Source: Candidatus Eiseniibacteriota bacterium
Lineage (GTDB): Bacteria; Eisenbacteria; RBG-16-71-46
DNA length: 52,532 nt
Direction of reading: 5' to 3'
Assembly (NCBI GenBank): GCA_016178725.1
Contig: JACOSV010000039.1
Location: forward strand, 1 to 52,532
The notes beneath the pieces are model-generated. The model was not told the origin of the DNA. It ran no database searches and worked only from the letters and a program-made list of their open reading frames with translations. This document shows positions 24,382 through 32,630 of the stretch, in pieces. Both the position numbers and the translations under genes were made by a program. Each line of letters begins with the position of its first letter. Position 1 is the first letter of the stretch.

Positions 24382-25599
24382 ATGAGCCGCATGGATCGCC
24401 GCTCGTTCCTGCGCGCCGTCGCGCGCGCCGGCCTCTCGGCCGCGGCGCTCGCGTCGTTCCCGCCCGCGCTGCGCGCCGCGCTCGCCGCCGCGAAGCCCGC
24501 CGCTGGCGCGGCGCCCGACACGTCCGGTCCACCCGAGATGATCGTGCGCAACGACCGGCCCGAGCACTGGGAGACGACGCTCGAAGCCCTCGGCCGCTCG
24601 TGGATCACGCGCAACGACCGCTTCTTCGTCCGCAGCCATCTCTCCGTCCCGACGCCCGATCTCGACGCGTGGCGGCTCGAGGTCTCCGGGCTCGTGCACT
24701 CGCCCCTCTCGCTGACGCTCGCGCAGGCGCGCGCGCTGCCGCTCGAGACCGACGCCGTCACGCTCGAGTGCGCGGGCAACGGCCGCGGGCTGATGAAGCT
24801 CCCGAGCACCGCGGGCACGCAGTGGGGGCGCGGTGCGGTCGGCAACGCCTCGTGGACCGGAGTCCGGCTCGCGCGGCTGCTCGAGCGCGCCGGCGTCGCG
24901 CCCGAGGCGAAGCACGTGTGGTTCGAGGCGCTCGATCAGGCCACGTTCCCCGGCCCGCCGCCGTTCCTGCGCAGCATCCCGATCGAGAAGGCGATGGACG
25001 ACGTGCTGCTCGCGCTCGCGATGAACGACGAGCGCCTGTCGCCGCTCCACGGCGCGCCGCTGCGCGCGATCGTGCCCGGCTGGTACGGCATGGCGTCGAC
25101 CAAGTGGGTGACGCGCGTGCGGCTCGAGGATCATCCGTCCGACAGCTTCTTCATGGCGAAGGGCTACCACTACGTCTATCCCGGCGAGGATCCCGCGGCC
25201 GCCCCGCCGGTCGAGACGATGCGCGTGAAATCCGTGATCACGCGCCCGATCGACGGCAGCGAGGTGCAGCTCGCGCCGCGTACCGACAACAAGAAGAAGC
25301 CGCGGCTCCGCGTCCAGGGCTTCGCGTGGGCGGGGCCGGCGGGCGTGCGGCTGGTCGAGGTGTCGAGCGACGGCGGCAAGTCGTGGTTCCCGGCGGGATT
25401 CATGGGCGATATGGCGAAGGGCGCGTGGCGCGCGTGGGCCACCGAGTTCGAGGTCACGCCGCCCGCGCGGTTCGCGCTGATGGCGCGCGCGACCGGCAAC
25501 GACGGCGACGTGCAGCCGCTCGAGGCGCGGCCGAACGGTTCGGGGTACGCGAACAATTCCATCCACAAGGTGACGGTCCGTGTCCGCCTGGCGACGTAG
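24382..25599 (+). CDS. Sulfite oxidase-family molybdopterin enzyme, Tat-exported
   Basis: 405 residues. The N-terminal MDRRSFLRA twin-arginine motif followed by an Ala-rich segment marks Tat export of a folded cofactor enzyme. The molybdopterin domain begins near residue 55; VTLECAGNGRG holds Cys130, the expected molybdenum ligand. LVHSPLSLTLAQARALP, VPGWYGMASTKWVTRV and GYHYVYPGEDP are family segments. The C-terminal dimerisation domain follows (VRLVEVSSDGGKSW). It would oxidise sulfite to sulfate in the periplasm. It overlaps the cytochrome c gene by 20 nt, the probable electron acceptor, in the manner of SorAB. Other substrates in the family cannot be excluded. Confidence 0.9.
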   Translation: MSRMDRRSFLRAVARAGLSAAALASFPPALRAALAAAKPAAGAAPDTSGPPEMIVRNDRPEHWETTLEALGRSWITRNDRFFVRSHLSVPTPDLDAWRLEVSGLVHSPLSLTLAQARALPLETDAVTLECAGNGRGLMKLPSTAGTQWGRGAVGNASWTGVRLARLLERAGVAPEAKHVWFEALDQATFPGPPPFLRSIPIEKAMDDVLLALAMNDERLSPLHGAPLRAIVPGWYGMASTKWVTRVRLEDHPSDSFFMAKGYHYVYPGEDPAAAPPVETMRVKSVITRPIDGSEVQLAPRTDNKKKPRLRVQGFAWAGPAGVRLVEVSSDGGKSWFPAGFMGDMAKGAWRAWATEFEVTPPARFALMARATGNDGDVQPLEARPNGSGYANNSIHKVTVRVRLAT

Positions 25600-26032
25600 A
25601 GCGGGCGCGGCGGTGCTGGTGACGATCGCCGTGGCGACGGCGCTCGGCGCGACCGCGCCGGCGAAGCCGGCCGCGAAAACCGCGGCGCCCGTGAGCAAGA
25701 GCGCCGCGCCGAGCAAGGCGCCCGCGAAGAGCCCGGCGGCGGCGAAGCCGGCCGCGAAGACCGCGGCGCCCGCGGACACGACGCCCGCGCCGGCGCGCAA
25801 GCCCTACGCGAACGTCTTCGCCGACGGCCCGGGCAGACCGATCGCTGACGGCGCGTGCCTCCTCTGCCACTCGCCGATGCTCGTGACGCAGCAGGCGAAG
25901 GACTCGGCCGCATGGGAGAAGACGCTCACGCAGATGATCGGCTGGGGATCGCCGGTCACGACGGCGCAGCGCGACACGCTGCGCCGCTATCTGCTCGGGC
26001 ACTACGGCACGCATCCGCCGACGGTGAAGTAG
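25580..26032 (+). CDS. Small c-type cytochrome, likely sulfite dehydrogenase subunit
   Basis: 150 residues. A signal peptide (residues 1-25) is followed by a 50-residue Ala/Lys/Pro linker and a small domain with one haem site, CLLCH (Cys93, Cys96, His97). Candidate axial Met residues are MLV and TQMIGWG after it. The start is GTG 25580, 20 nt inside the sulfite oxidase gene, implying translational coupling. It probably takes electrons from the molybdenum enzyme and passes them to the respiratory chain, the linker letting it reach between partners. The linker is coded by a 30-bp direct repeat. Confidence 0.85.
   Translation: MSAWRRRAGAAVLVTIAVATALGATAPAKPAAKTAAPVSKSAAPSKAPAKSPAAAKPAAKTAAPADTTPAPARKPYANVFADGPGRPIADGACLLCHSPMLVTQQAKDSAAWEKTLTQMIGWGSPVTTAQRDTLRRYLLGHYGTHPPTVK
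25661..25771 (+). repeat. Direct repeat in the cytochrome linker
   Basis: The 30-bp units at 25661-25690 and 25742-25771 differ at one base and encode AKPAAKTAAP twice. They sit 81 bp apart in frame within the Ala/Lys/Pro linker, so recombination would change the linker by 27 residues without a frameshift. Confidence 0.75.
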
Positions 26033-26044
26033 CGCCCGGGAGCC

Positions 26045-27502
26045 ATGCCGCTCACCCCCGTGCACCTCGACGAGCTCCGCGCGCTCCTCGGCGCCGACGG
26101 CGTGCTCGCGAGCGAGGCCGCGCGTTTCACGTACGAAGCCGACGCGCTCGCGCTCGAGAAGCACATGCCGGACGTGATCGTGCTGCCGCGCTCGACCGAC
26201 GAGGTCGCCGCGCTCGTGCGCTGGGCGCGCGCGCGGCGCATCCCGGTCACGCCGCGCGGCGCCGGCACCGGGCTCGCCGGCGGCGCGACCGCCGAGCACG
26301 GCGGCATCGTGCTCTCGGTCAACCGCATGGATCGCATGCTGCGCCTCGACGTCGACGCGATGCTCGCGTGGGTGCAGCCGGGGCTCGTCAACCTCGCGCT
26401 CTCGCAGCAGCTCGCGCCGCTCGGTCTCTACTACGCGCCCGATCCGGCGTCGCAGCAGGTGAGCACGATCGGCGGCAACGTCGCGACCAATGCCGGCGGA
26501 CCGCACTGCCTCAAGTACGGCGTCACGTTCAACCACATCCTCGGCGTCGTGGTCGTGCTCGAGGACGGATCGGTGGTGACGCTCGGCGGCGAGGCGCCGG
26601 ATTCGCCCGACTTCGACCTCGCGGGCGCGGTGATCGGCAGCGAGGGCACGCTCGCGATCGCGACCGAGATCTGCGTGCGGCTGCTGCCGCGGCCCGAGGC
26701 CGTGAAGACGATGCTCTTCGACTTCACGACGATCGAAGCGGCGTGCCGCGCGGTCTCGGCGGTGATCGCGGACGGCATCGTGCCGGCGGCGATGGAGATC
26801 ATGGATCAACACACGACCGAGCTGATCGAGGACTGGCTCCACCTCGGCCTGCCGCGCGACGCGGCGGCGGTGCTGCTGATCGAGGTGGACGGCCCGGCGG
26901 TGTCGCTCGAGGCGCAGGTCGAGAAGATCGGCGCGCACGCGCGCGCGCTCGGCACGCGATCGATCCGCATCGCGAAGGACGACGCCGAGCGGGCCGCGAT
27001 CTGGCGCGGTCGCAAGTCGGCGTTCGGCGCCTACGGCCGCACCGCGAGCGGCTTCTACATCATGGACGGCGTCGTCCCGCGCACGCGGCTCGCCGAAGCG
27101 CTGGCCGAGGTCTACCGGCTGTGCGAGGTGCGCGGGCTCGACGCCGGCAACGTCTTCCACGCCGGCGACGGCAATCTCCACCCGCACGTGCTGTTCGACG
27201 CGCGCGACGCGGCGGCGCAGGCGCGCGCACTCGATGCCTCCCACGAGATCCTGCGCATGTGCATCCGCTTCGGCGGCACGATCTCGGGCGAGCACGGCGT
27301 CGGGATCGAGAAGCGGTCGATGATGCGCGAGCTGTTCGCGCCGGACGATCTCGCGGTGATGGCGCGGCTGCGCGGCGCGTTCGCCCCCGACGGCGTGCTC
27401 AATCCGGGCAAGATCCTCCCCGGCGACGGCGACGGGCACTCGGCGCCGGCGCAGATGGGCGGCATGCGCGTGCGCGACGATGCGCAGGGACCGTGGATCT
27501 GA
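26045..27502 (+). CDS. glcD: Glycolate oxidase subunit GlcD (FAD-linked oxidase)
   Basis: 485 residues, a PCMH-type FAD enzyme of the GlcD/D-lactate dehydrogenase family. Visible are PRGAGTGLAGGATAEHGG (FAD phosphate binding), GGNVATNAGGPHCLKYG, IGSEGTLAIATE and the C-terminal HAGDGNLHPHVLFD, with SGEHGVGIEKR. It would oxidise glycolate or a related 2-hydroxy acid together with GlcE and GlcF. ATG 26045 lies 12 nt after the cytochrome gene. glcE follows after one intervening membrane protein, and glcF is at 44.6 kb. D-lactate is a possible alternative substrate. Confidence 0.92.
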   Translation: MPLTPVHLDELRALLGADGVLASEAARFTYEADALALEKHMPDVIVLPRSTDEVAALVRWARARRIPVTPRGAGTGLAGGATAEHGGIVLSVNRMDRMLRLDVDAMLAWVQPGLVNLALSQQLAPLGLYYAPDPASQQVSTIGGNVATNAGGPHCLKYGVTFNHILGVVVVLEDGSVVTLGGEAPDSPDFDLAGAVIGSEGTLAIATEICVRLLPRPEAVKTMLFDFTTIEAACRAVSAVIADGIVPAAMEIMDQHTTELIEDWLHLGLPRDAAAVLLIEVDGPAVSLEAQVEKIGAHARALGTRSIRIAKDDAERAAIWRGRKSAFGAYGRTASGFYIMDGVVPRTRLAEALAEVYRLCEVRGLDAGNVFHAGDGNLHPHVLFDARDAAAQARALDASHEILRMCIRFGGTISGEHGVGIEKRSMMRELFAPDDLAVMARLRGAFAPDGVLNPGKILPGDGDGHSAPAQMGGMRVRDDAQGPWI

Positions 27503-27506
27503 CGCC

Positions 27507-28868
27507 ATGCACATGACCGAGCGCGTCGAAGCGGTCGCATCCGATCCGGCGGGGCTCGAGGCGCTCTACCGCGCGACCCTCGCGGCCGGCGACGCCGAGC
27601 CGTTCGCGGTGGAGATCGCGCGCCGTCACGCGGCCGCGCCCGCCGATCTGCTGATGACGGCGTGGTTCCACCGGCTGCGGCCCGGCAGCGTCACGGTCGC
27701 GCCGCCGACCGAGCAGCGCGCCGCGGCGGCGATGGCCGAGCGCCGCGCGCGCCGCCGTCAGTACATCCTCGCCGCGCTGCTCGGCACGCTGCTCTCGCTG
27801 CTCTTCTTCGACCTCGTCGGCCCCGCGATGCGCGCCGATCCGGTCCAGTTCGTCTGGGGGCCGGCGGCGGCGATCGCGATCGGCCTCTACCTGCTCGCCG
27901 GACGCCGCGACATCACGATGGAGGGCGCGCGCGCCGGCGTGCCGCGCATCCGTCCCGCGGCGGCCGCCCTGCTGCTGATCGCCGTCACCGTCTGGGCGCT
28001 CGCCGCGCGCCGCCCGGGCGACGACGCGCTCACGCGGCTGCGCATCGTCCATCTGCCCGCGCTCGGCTGGCTCGCGCTCGGGTGGTCCATCCTCGGCACC
28101 AAGGGCGCGAGCGGCATGTTCGCGGCCGTGCGCAAATCGGTCGAGGCGTTGATCACCGCGGGCCTCTTCTTCGCGGCCGGAGCGGCGTTCGTGCTCGTCA
28201 CGCGCGCGCTGTTCCACACGATCGGCGTCGATCTGCCGCCCGGGCTCCTCCGCTACCTCGAGGTCGGCGGGCCGGGCCTCGTCATCATGCTCGCCGTCGC
28301 GACCGTGTACGACCCGGAGCGTGCGCCCTCGGCGCAGCGCCCCGATCACGGCTTCGCACGGGTGATCTTCACCGCGGGCCGGCTGTTCCTGCCGCTCACG
28401 CTGCTCGTGCTGCTCATCTACGCCGCGACGATCCCGTTCCGCTTCATGGAGCCGTTCAGGAGCCGCGAGGTGCTGGTCTCCTACAACGTCATGCTGTTCG
28501 CGATCATCGGCCTGATGGTCGCGGCGACGCCGCTCTCGATCGCCGAGGTCTCGGATCGCTTCGGGCCGTGGCTGCGCCGCGGCATCATCGCGCTCGCGGC
28601 GCTGACGCTGCTCGTGAGCATGTACGCGATGGCGGCGGTCATCTATCGCACGGTGGAAGGCGGCATGACCGCGAACCGCCTCACCGTGCTCGGATGGAAC
28701 CTCGTGAACATCGCCACGCTCGGGCTCTTGCTGTGGCGGCTGCTGCGCGAACCGCGCACCGCGTGGGTGAGCGCGTGCCACCGGGCGCTGCGCTTCGGGC
28801 TCCTGTGCTACTTCGTGTGGACGTTCTTCGTCCTGATCGGCATCCCGCTCATCTGGAGGGGGCGATGA
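27507..28868 (+). CDS. Polytopic membrane protein between glcD and glcE
   Basis: 453 residues; the family is not securely recognised and may be related to DUF4153-like proteins. The N-terminal ~85 residues are soluble and hydrophilic, then about ten hydrophobic segments run to the end, e.g. YILAALLGTLLSLLFFDLVG, LFLPLTLLVLLIYAATIPF and LLCYFVWTFFVLIGIPLIW. ATG 27507 follows glcD by 4 nt, and the stop overlaps glcE by 4 nt (ATGA), so it is part of the operon. No transport signature is visible. A role in glycolate uptake or in anchoring the oxidase is possible from position only. Confidence 0.75.
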   Translation: MHMTERVEAVASDPAGLEALYRATLAAGDAEPFAVEIARRHAAAPADLLMTAWFHRLRPGSVTVAPPTEQRAAAAMAERRARRRQYILAALLGTLLSLLFFDLVGPAMRADPVQFVWGPAAAIAIGLYLLAGRRDITMEGARAGVPRIRPAAAALLLIAVTVWALAARRPGDDALTRLRIVHLPALGWLALGWSILGTKGASGMFAAVRKSVEALITAGLFFAAGAAFVLVTRALFHTIGVDLPPGLLRYLEVGGPGLVIMLAVATVYDPERAPSAQRPDHGFARVIFTAGRLFLPLTLLVLLIYAATIPFRFMEPFRSREVLVSYNVMLFAIIGLMVAATPLSIAEVSDRFGPWLRRGIIALAALTLLVSMYAMAAVIYRTVEGGMTANRLTVLGWNLVNIATLGLLLWRLLREPRTAWVSACHRALRFGLLCYFVWTFFVLIGIPLIWRGR

Positions 28869-30070
28869 CGCAGGCCGCGACCCGCCCGCTCGCCGAGCTC
28901 GCGACGGCCGACCCCGCGCGCTACGCGATCGGCGGTGCGGCGCCGCGGTTCGCGGCACGGCCCGCGTTGCGCGAGGCGGTCGTCGAGCTCGTCGCGGCGG
29001 CGGCGCTCGATCGGCTCGCGATCGTCCCCTGGGGCGGCGGGGTCGCGCTGCCGCACGAGACGACGCCCGGGCGCTACGACCTTGCGGTCGATCTCACGGC
29101 GCTCGATCGCGTGATCGAGCACGATCCCGAAGACCAGACGCTCACCGCCGAATGCGGTGTCACGATCGCGACGCTGCGGCGGCGGCTCGCCGCGCACCGT
29201 CAGGAGCTGCCGCTCGAAGCCGCCCACGCCGATCGCGCGACGCTCGGCGGCGCGCTGGCGGCCAACGCGTCGGGCCCGCGGCGGCTGCGCTTCGGATCGC
29301 CGCGCGACCGCATCCTCGGCGCGCGGTTCGCGCTCGCCGACGGCACGTTCGCGCGGAGCGGCGGCAAGGTGGTGAAGAACGTCGCCGGCTATGGCATCCA
29401 CCGCCTGCTGTGCGGTTCGCGCGGCTGGCTGGCGCTGATCCTCGAGGCGAGCTTGAAGCTCGCCCCGGCGCCGGAACATCGCGTCGCGCTGGTCTACGCG
29501 GTCGACCGGGCGACGCTCCTGGACGGTGCGCGCTGGGCGTTCCTGCCGCGGCTGGAACCGGCGTTCGTGACCGTCGTGTCCGAGGCGCTCACGCGCGCGA
29601 TCGGCGTCAGCTCGGGCGCGGCATTCAGCGTGATCGTCGGCCTCGAAGACGATCGCCCGTGGGTGGCACAGCAGGAGGCCGCGGTCGCGAAGGTAATCGG
29701 AGCGCCGGTCGCGCGGCTCGAGGACGACGAGGCCGGCGCCCTGGTCCAGCGTCTCGCCGATCTCGAGGAGGCCGACGCCGCGCGCCGCACGTTCACGACG
29801 CGTGGCAATACGCCAGGGGCGCTCGGCCCGATTGCGGCATCACTCGGCGATCGATTCGTGTTTCATGCGCCGGCGGGCCGGCTGCACGTGTTCGGTGAAC
29901 GGCCGCTCGCGACTCCAGCGAGCTTGACGCGCATCGACGCGCGCGGCGCCGGAACGGCGGCGGACACGACCGCGTCGGCCACCGGCGTCACGGCGCTGCG
30001 CGCGCGCATCCGCGCCGCGCTCGATCCCGGCAAAGCGCTTGCCCTCGGCGATCGGTGGACAGGAATGTGA
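28865..30070 (+). CDS. glcE: Glycolate oxidase subunit GlcE (FAD-binding)
   Basis: 401 residues, a shorter FAD-binding paralogue of GlcD. Visible are LAIVPWGGGVALPHE, the core ADRATLGGALAANASGPRRL, DRILGARFALADGTFARSGGK and VVKNVAGYGIHRLLCGSRGW, the diagnostic GlcE segment. The C-terminus ends with ALDPGKALALGDRWTGM. ATG 28865 overlaps the preceding stop. GlcE binds the second FAD in the GlcDEF complex. The partner iron-sulfur subunit is not adjacent but lies 14.5 kb downstream at 44589. Confidence 0.9.
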   Translation: MTQAATRPLAELATADPARYAIGGAAPRFAARPALREAVVELVAAAALDRLAIVPWGGGVALPHETTPGRYDLAVDLTALDRVIEHDPEDQTLTAECGVTIATLRRRLAAHRQELPLEAAHADRATLGGALAANASGPRRLRFGSPRDRILGARFALADGTFARSGGKVVKNVAGYGIHRLLCGSRGWLALILEASLKLAPAPEHRVALVYAVDRATLLDGARWAFLPRLEPAFVTVVSEALTRAIGVSSGAAFSVIVGLEDDRPWVAQQEAAVAKVIGAPVARLEDDEAGALVQRLADLEEADAARRTFTTRGNTPGALGPIAASLGDRFVFHAPAGRLHVFGERPLATPASLTRIDARGAGTAADTTASATGVTALRARIRAALDPGKALALGDRWTGM

Positions 30071-30657
30071 GGCCTCTCCAACCCCTCATCGCCGCATTCG
30101 GTCTGGTCACATCATTCGCGCTTGCGACGGATCGACCGACGGGCCCAGCGGTCAGGAACTGGCTGACCTTTACCACTGATCAAGCATATCGCTATCGCAT
30201 TCAGTATCCCTCCGAGGCCATCCCAGATACGACCAACCCATCGGCGGTCAGTTTCGTCTTTCGCAGGCTGGTGAAGGGGCTCGGGGATGAACCAGCCGAC
30301 ACGGGCGAATACGCCCTCTATGTCGTGGTGACGCCCAATCCGCGGCGTTTTCAGCCCGCGCGATGGATCACGTACCTCGATTCCCTCAACCACCAGATCG
30401 GGGGGGACCCTAGACCCTTTACCGACGCCATCAACCGGAGGAATCGAACGCGTGTCGATGGGCGACGCGCCCTTAGCGTTCAAGTGTTGGAGGGTGACGA
30501 GACAACCGAATACACTTTCGTCGAAGACGGTGGATTCATGTACGAAATCCGTTTCCCCATTTCCACGGCCCCAATGCCCGAGGGCTTCGCGTCGCTGAGC
30601 CGCGTCTTCCGGGCGATGGTTGGCTCGTTCCGTTGCGGGAACGGAGGGGACCGGTAG
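30067..30657 (+). CDS. Hypothetical secreted protein, AT-richer than its neighbours
   Basis: About 196 residues, family not recognised. A signal peptide (RPLQPLIAAFGLVTSFALA) precedes a domain with YRYRIQYPSEAIPDTT, GEYALYVVVTPNPRRF and TEYTFVEDGGFMYEIRF, reminiscent of small secreted proteins that follow a 'bad fit to lipoprotein' beta pattern. I chose GTG 30067, which overlaps the glcE stop (GTGA); GTG 30055 is also possible. Base composition drops clearly across 30080-30650 compared with both sides, suggesting different ancestry or weak selection on GC. A hairpin follows at 30663-30677. Confidence 0.65.
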   Translation: MRPLQPLIAAFGLVTSFALATDRPTGPAVRNWLTFTTDQAYRYRIQYPSEAIPDTTNPSAVSFVFRRLVKGLGDEPADTGEYALYVVVTPNPRRFQPARWITYLDSLNHQIGGDPRPFTDAINRRNRTRVDGRRALSVQVLEGDETTEYTFVEDGGFMYEIRFPISTAPMPEGFASLSRVFRAMVGSFRCGNGGDR

Positions 30658-30662
30658 GACTC

Positions 30663-30677
30663 GGCGCGTCTCGCGCC
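30663..30677. terminator. Hairpin between convergent genes
   Basis: GGCGCG (30663-30668) and CGCGCC (30672-30677) form a perfect 6-bp stem around TCT, 6 nt after the upstream stop codon, in the 47-nt gap between convergent genes. There is no T-run, so termination is only suggested. Confidence 0.4.
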
Positions 30678-30704
30678 AGGCGGTGCCGCCGCGCGCTAGA
30701 AGCG

Positions 30705-31352
30705 CTAGCCGTTCACGCGCGGCGCGGTCGCGTGCCGCGGGCTCACCATCCGCGGCGAGCGTGTGCGCGGCCCCTCGGACACCTCGGCCATCGCGCGCAG
30801 CAGCGCGAACAGCGGATGGTTCGCTTCGGCCTGCGCGTGGAAGCGCGTCTCGGCCCGCATCAGATCGGGCCGCGCGTGGAGTGCACCCGCGCCGAGGCGC
30901 TCGCCCTGGCGGCGTAGCGCGACGACGACGACGTGCTCGAGCGTCGGCATGCGCTCGCCGTGCAGCGTGAACTCGGGACCCGCGCCCGCCGGCACGACCA
31001 GCGTCTCGCCGAGCTGGAGCCAGGGATCGATCCATCCGTCCCAGTCGGCGATGCGCGCCTCGACCGGACGATCGATCGACACCGGCCCGACCGCGAGCAC
31101 TCTCCACATCGGCGACTGCCGCGGCCGCGACGGATCGCGATGGAGGTCCACGGTGATCTCGAGCTCGCCGAGCCGGCCGCGCGCCTGGATGCCGCGCCCC
31201 GGCGGCCGCTCGATCGCGCCGCCGCGCAGCATGCGGCGCACCTCGTCGAGCACGGCCGCGCGCACGCGGCCTTGGCGTCCCGCGGAACGCCAGATCGCGG
31301 CGGCGACGGCGGCCGCGGCGATGCCGGCAAGCCCCCACACCCAAGGCTGCAC
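30705..31352 (-). CDS. Membrane-anchored hypothetical protein, 215 aa
   Basis: GTG 31352 is preceded by GGAGG (31358-31362) and starts the hydrophobic helix VQPWVWGLAGIAAAAVAAAI, a likely single N-terminal anchor. The soluble part contains GRLGELEITVDLHRDPSRPR, MWRVLAVGPVSIDRPVEARI, DPWLQLGETLVVPAG and a C-terminal helix HPLFALLRAMAEVSEGP. No family is recognised; it might bind the cell envelope. The open frame extends farther upstream, but that part is Arg-rich noise. It diverges from the DUF1028 gene over a 204-bp gap with TAGAAC (31509-31514) as a possible -10 for the latter. Confidence 0.65.
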   Translation of the reverse strand: MQPWVWGLAGIAAAAVAAAIWRSAGRQGRVRAAVLDEVRRMLRGGAIERPPGRGIQARGRLGELEITVDLHRDPSRPRQSPMWRVLAVGPVSIDRPVEARIADWDGWIDPWLQLGETLVVPAGAGPEFTLHGERMPTLEHVVVVALRRQGERLGAGALHARPDLMRAETRFHAQAEANHPLFALLRAMAEVSEGPRTRSPRMVSPRHATAPRVNG

Positions 31353-31556
31353 GGTCGATCCTCCGCCCCTTCGGGCACATGTGCGTGAAGCGGCCTCGTA
31401 CAGTTTCCGCCGCCCGGCGCGCGGGCGCAAGGACGGAGAGCGTTCGCGCCGCGCCAACCGCGGACGGCGTGAGCATCGCCGCGCTCGACAGCCGGGCCCC
31501 TGGTGCGGTAGAACCCGCAGCGTCCCCGGTCGTTCCACCCCATCGCGGAGCCGGTC

Positions 31557-32558
31557 ATGAACTGGTTACATCTCGCCCCGATGCTCGTTCTGGTCTCGGC
31601 CCCCGGCGCCACGGTCCCATCGCCGCTCGCCCACACGTTCTCGATCGTCGCCCGCGACTCGGCGACCGGCGATTTCGGCGTCGCCGTCCAGTCCCACTAC
31701 TTCTCGGTCGGCCCGGTCGTGCCGTGGGCCGAGGCGGGCGTGGGCGCGGTGGCGACGCAGTCGCTGGTGCTGGTGGATTACGGCCCGAACGGCCTCGCCC
31801 TGATGCGCGGCGGGATGAGCGCGAGGCAGGCGCTCGACTCGCTGCTCAAGGCCGACGCGCACAACGAGGGCCGCCAGGTGGCGATGGTGGATGCGAAGGG
31901 GACGGTCGCCGCGTACACCGGCAAGGCCTGTATTCCGGACGCGGGGCACCACACCGGCGCCGGCTATTCCGTGCAGGCGAATCTCATGGCCAACGACAGG
32001 ATCTGGCCGGCGATGGCCGAGGCGTACGAGCACGCGCAGGGCGATCTCGCCGAGCGCATGCTGCAGGCGCTCGAGGCCGCCCAGAAGGCGGGCGGCGACA
32101 TTCGCGGCAAGCAGTCGGCGGCGATCCTCGTCGTGCGCGCCCAGTCCACGGGCATGCCGTGGAAGGACTGGGTCTACAACCTGCGCGTCGAGGACAACGA
32201 GGAGCCGATCAAGGAGCTGCGCCGGCTGGTGCGCCTGCAGCGCGCCTACCTCGTCAACACGCGGGGCGACGACTTCCTCGCCGCCAAGGATTCGATCAAG
32301 GCGATGGAGGCGTACGAGCAGTCGATGAAGATGGCGCCCGAGGTGGTCGAGCTCCAGTTCTGGGCCGCGCTCACGATGTACACGAACGGCCGCGAGGCCG
32401 ACGGGCTCCGGCTGTTCCGCGAGGTGTTCGCGCGCGAGCGCGTGTGGGCGGATCTGATCCCGCGGCTCGCGAAGGTCGGCCTGTTCCCCGACGATCCGAA
32501 GAAGATCGACGAGGTCGAGAAGCAGAAGCCGCACTCGCGCATGGACCGCGGCCGGTAG
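31557..32558 (+). CDS. DUF1028 Ntn-hydrolase-like protein
   Basis: 333 residues. A short signal peptide ends near SPLAHTFSIVARD; the DUF1028 family is Ntn-hydrolase-like, with the Thr/Ser after the leader as a possible nucleophile. Family segments are SIVARDSATGDFGVAVQSHY, VGAVATQSLVLVDYGPNGL, ARQALDSLLKAD, and the middle GGDIRGKQSAAILVV. The C-terminal ~110 residues are helical and TPR-like (SIKAMEAYEQSMKMAPEVVE). Related proteins have been suggested to act in peptide or amide hydrolysis, but no substrate is established. The deoxyhypusine-synthase-like gene follows 72 nt later with TATCGT (32565-32570) as a possible promoter core. Confidence 0.85.
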   Translation: MNWLHLAPMLVLVSAPGATVPSPLAHTFSIVARDSATGDFGVAVQSHYFSVGPVVPWAEAGVGAVATQSLVLVDYGPNGLALMRGGMSARQALDSLLKADAHNEGRQVAMVDAKGTVAAYTGKACIPDAGHHTGAGYSVQANLMANDRIWPAMAEAYEHAQGDLAERMLQALEAAQKAGGDIRGKQSAAILVVRAQSTGMPWKDWVYNLRVEDNEEPIKELRRLVRLQRAYLVNTRGDDFLAAKDSIKAMEAYEQSMKMAPEVVELQFWAALTMYTNGREADGLRLFREVFARERVWADLIPRLAKVGLFPDDPKKIDEVEKQKPHSRMDRGR

Positions 32559-32630
32559 CGCGGGTATCGTGCGCGGCGCGCCGTGCCGCTTCGGGCGACA
32601 CCGCGCGGCCCGCCCTGCACGAGGAGATCG

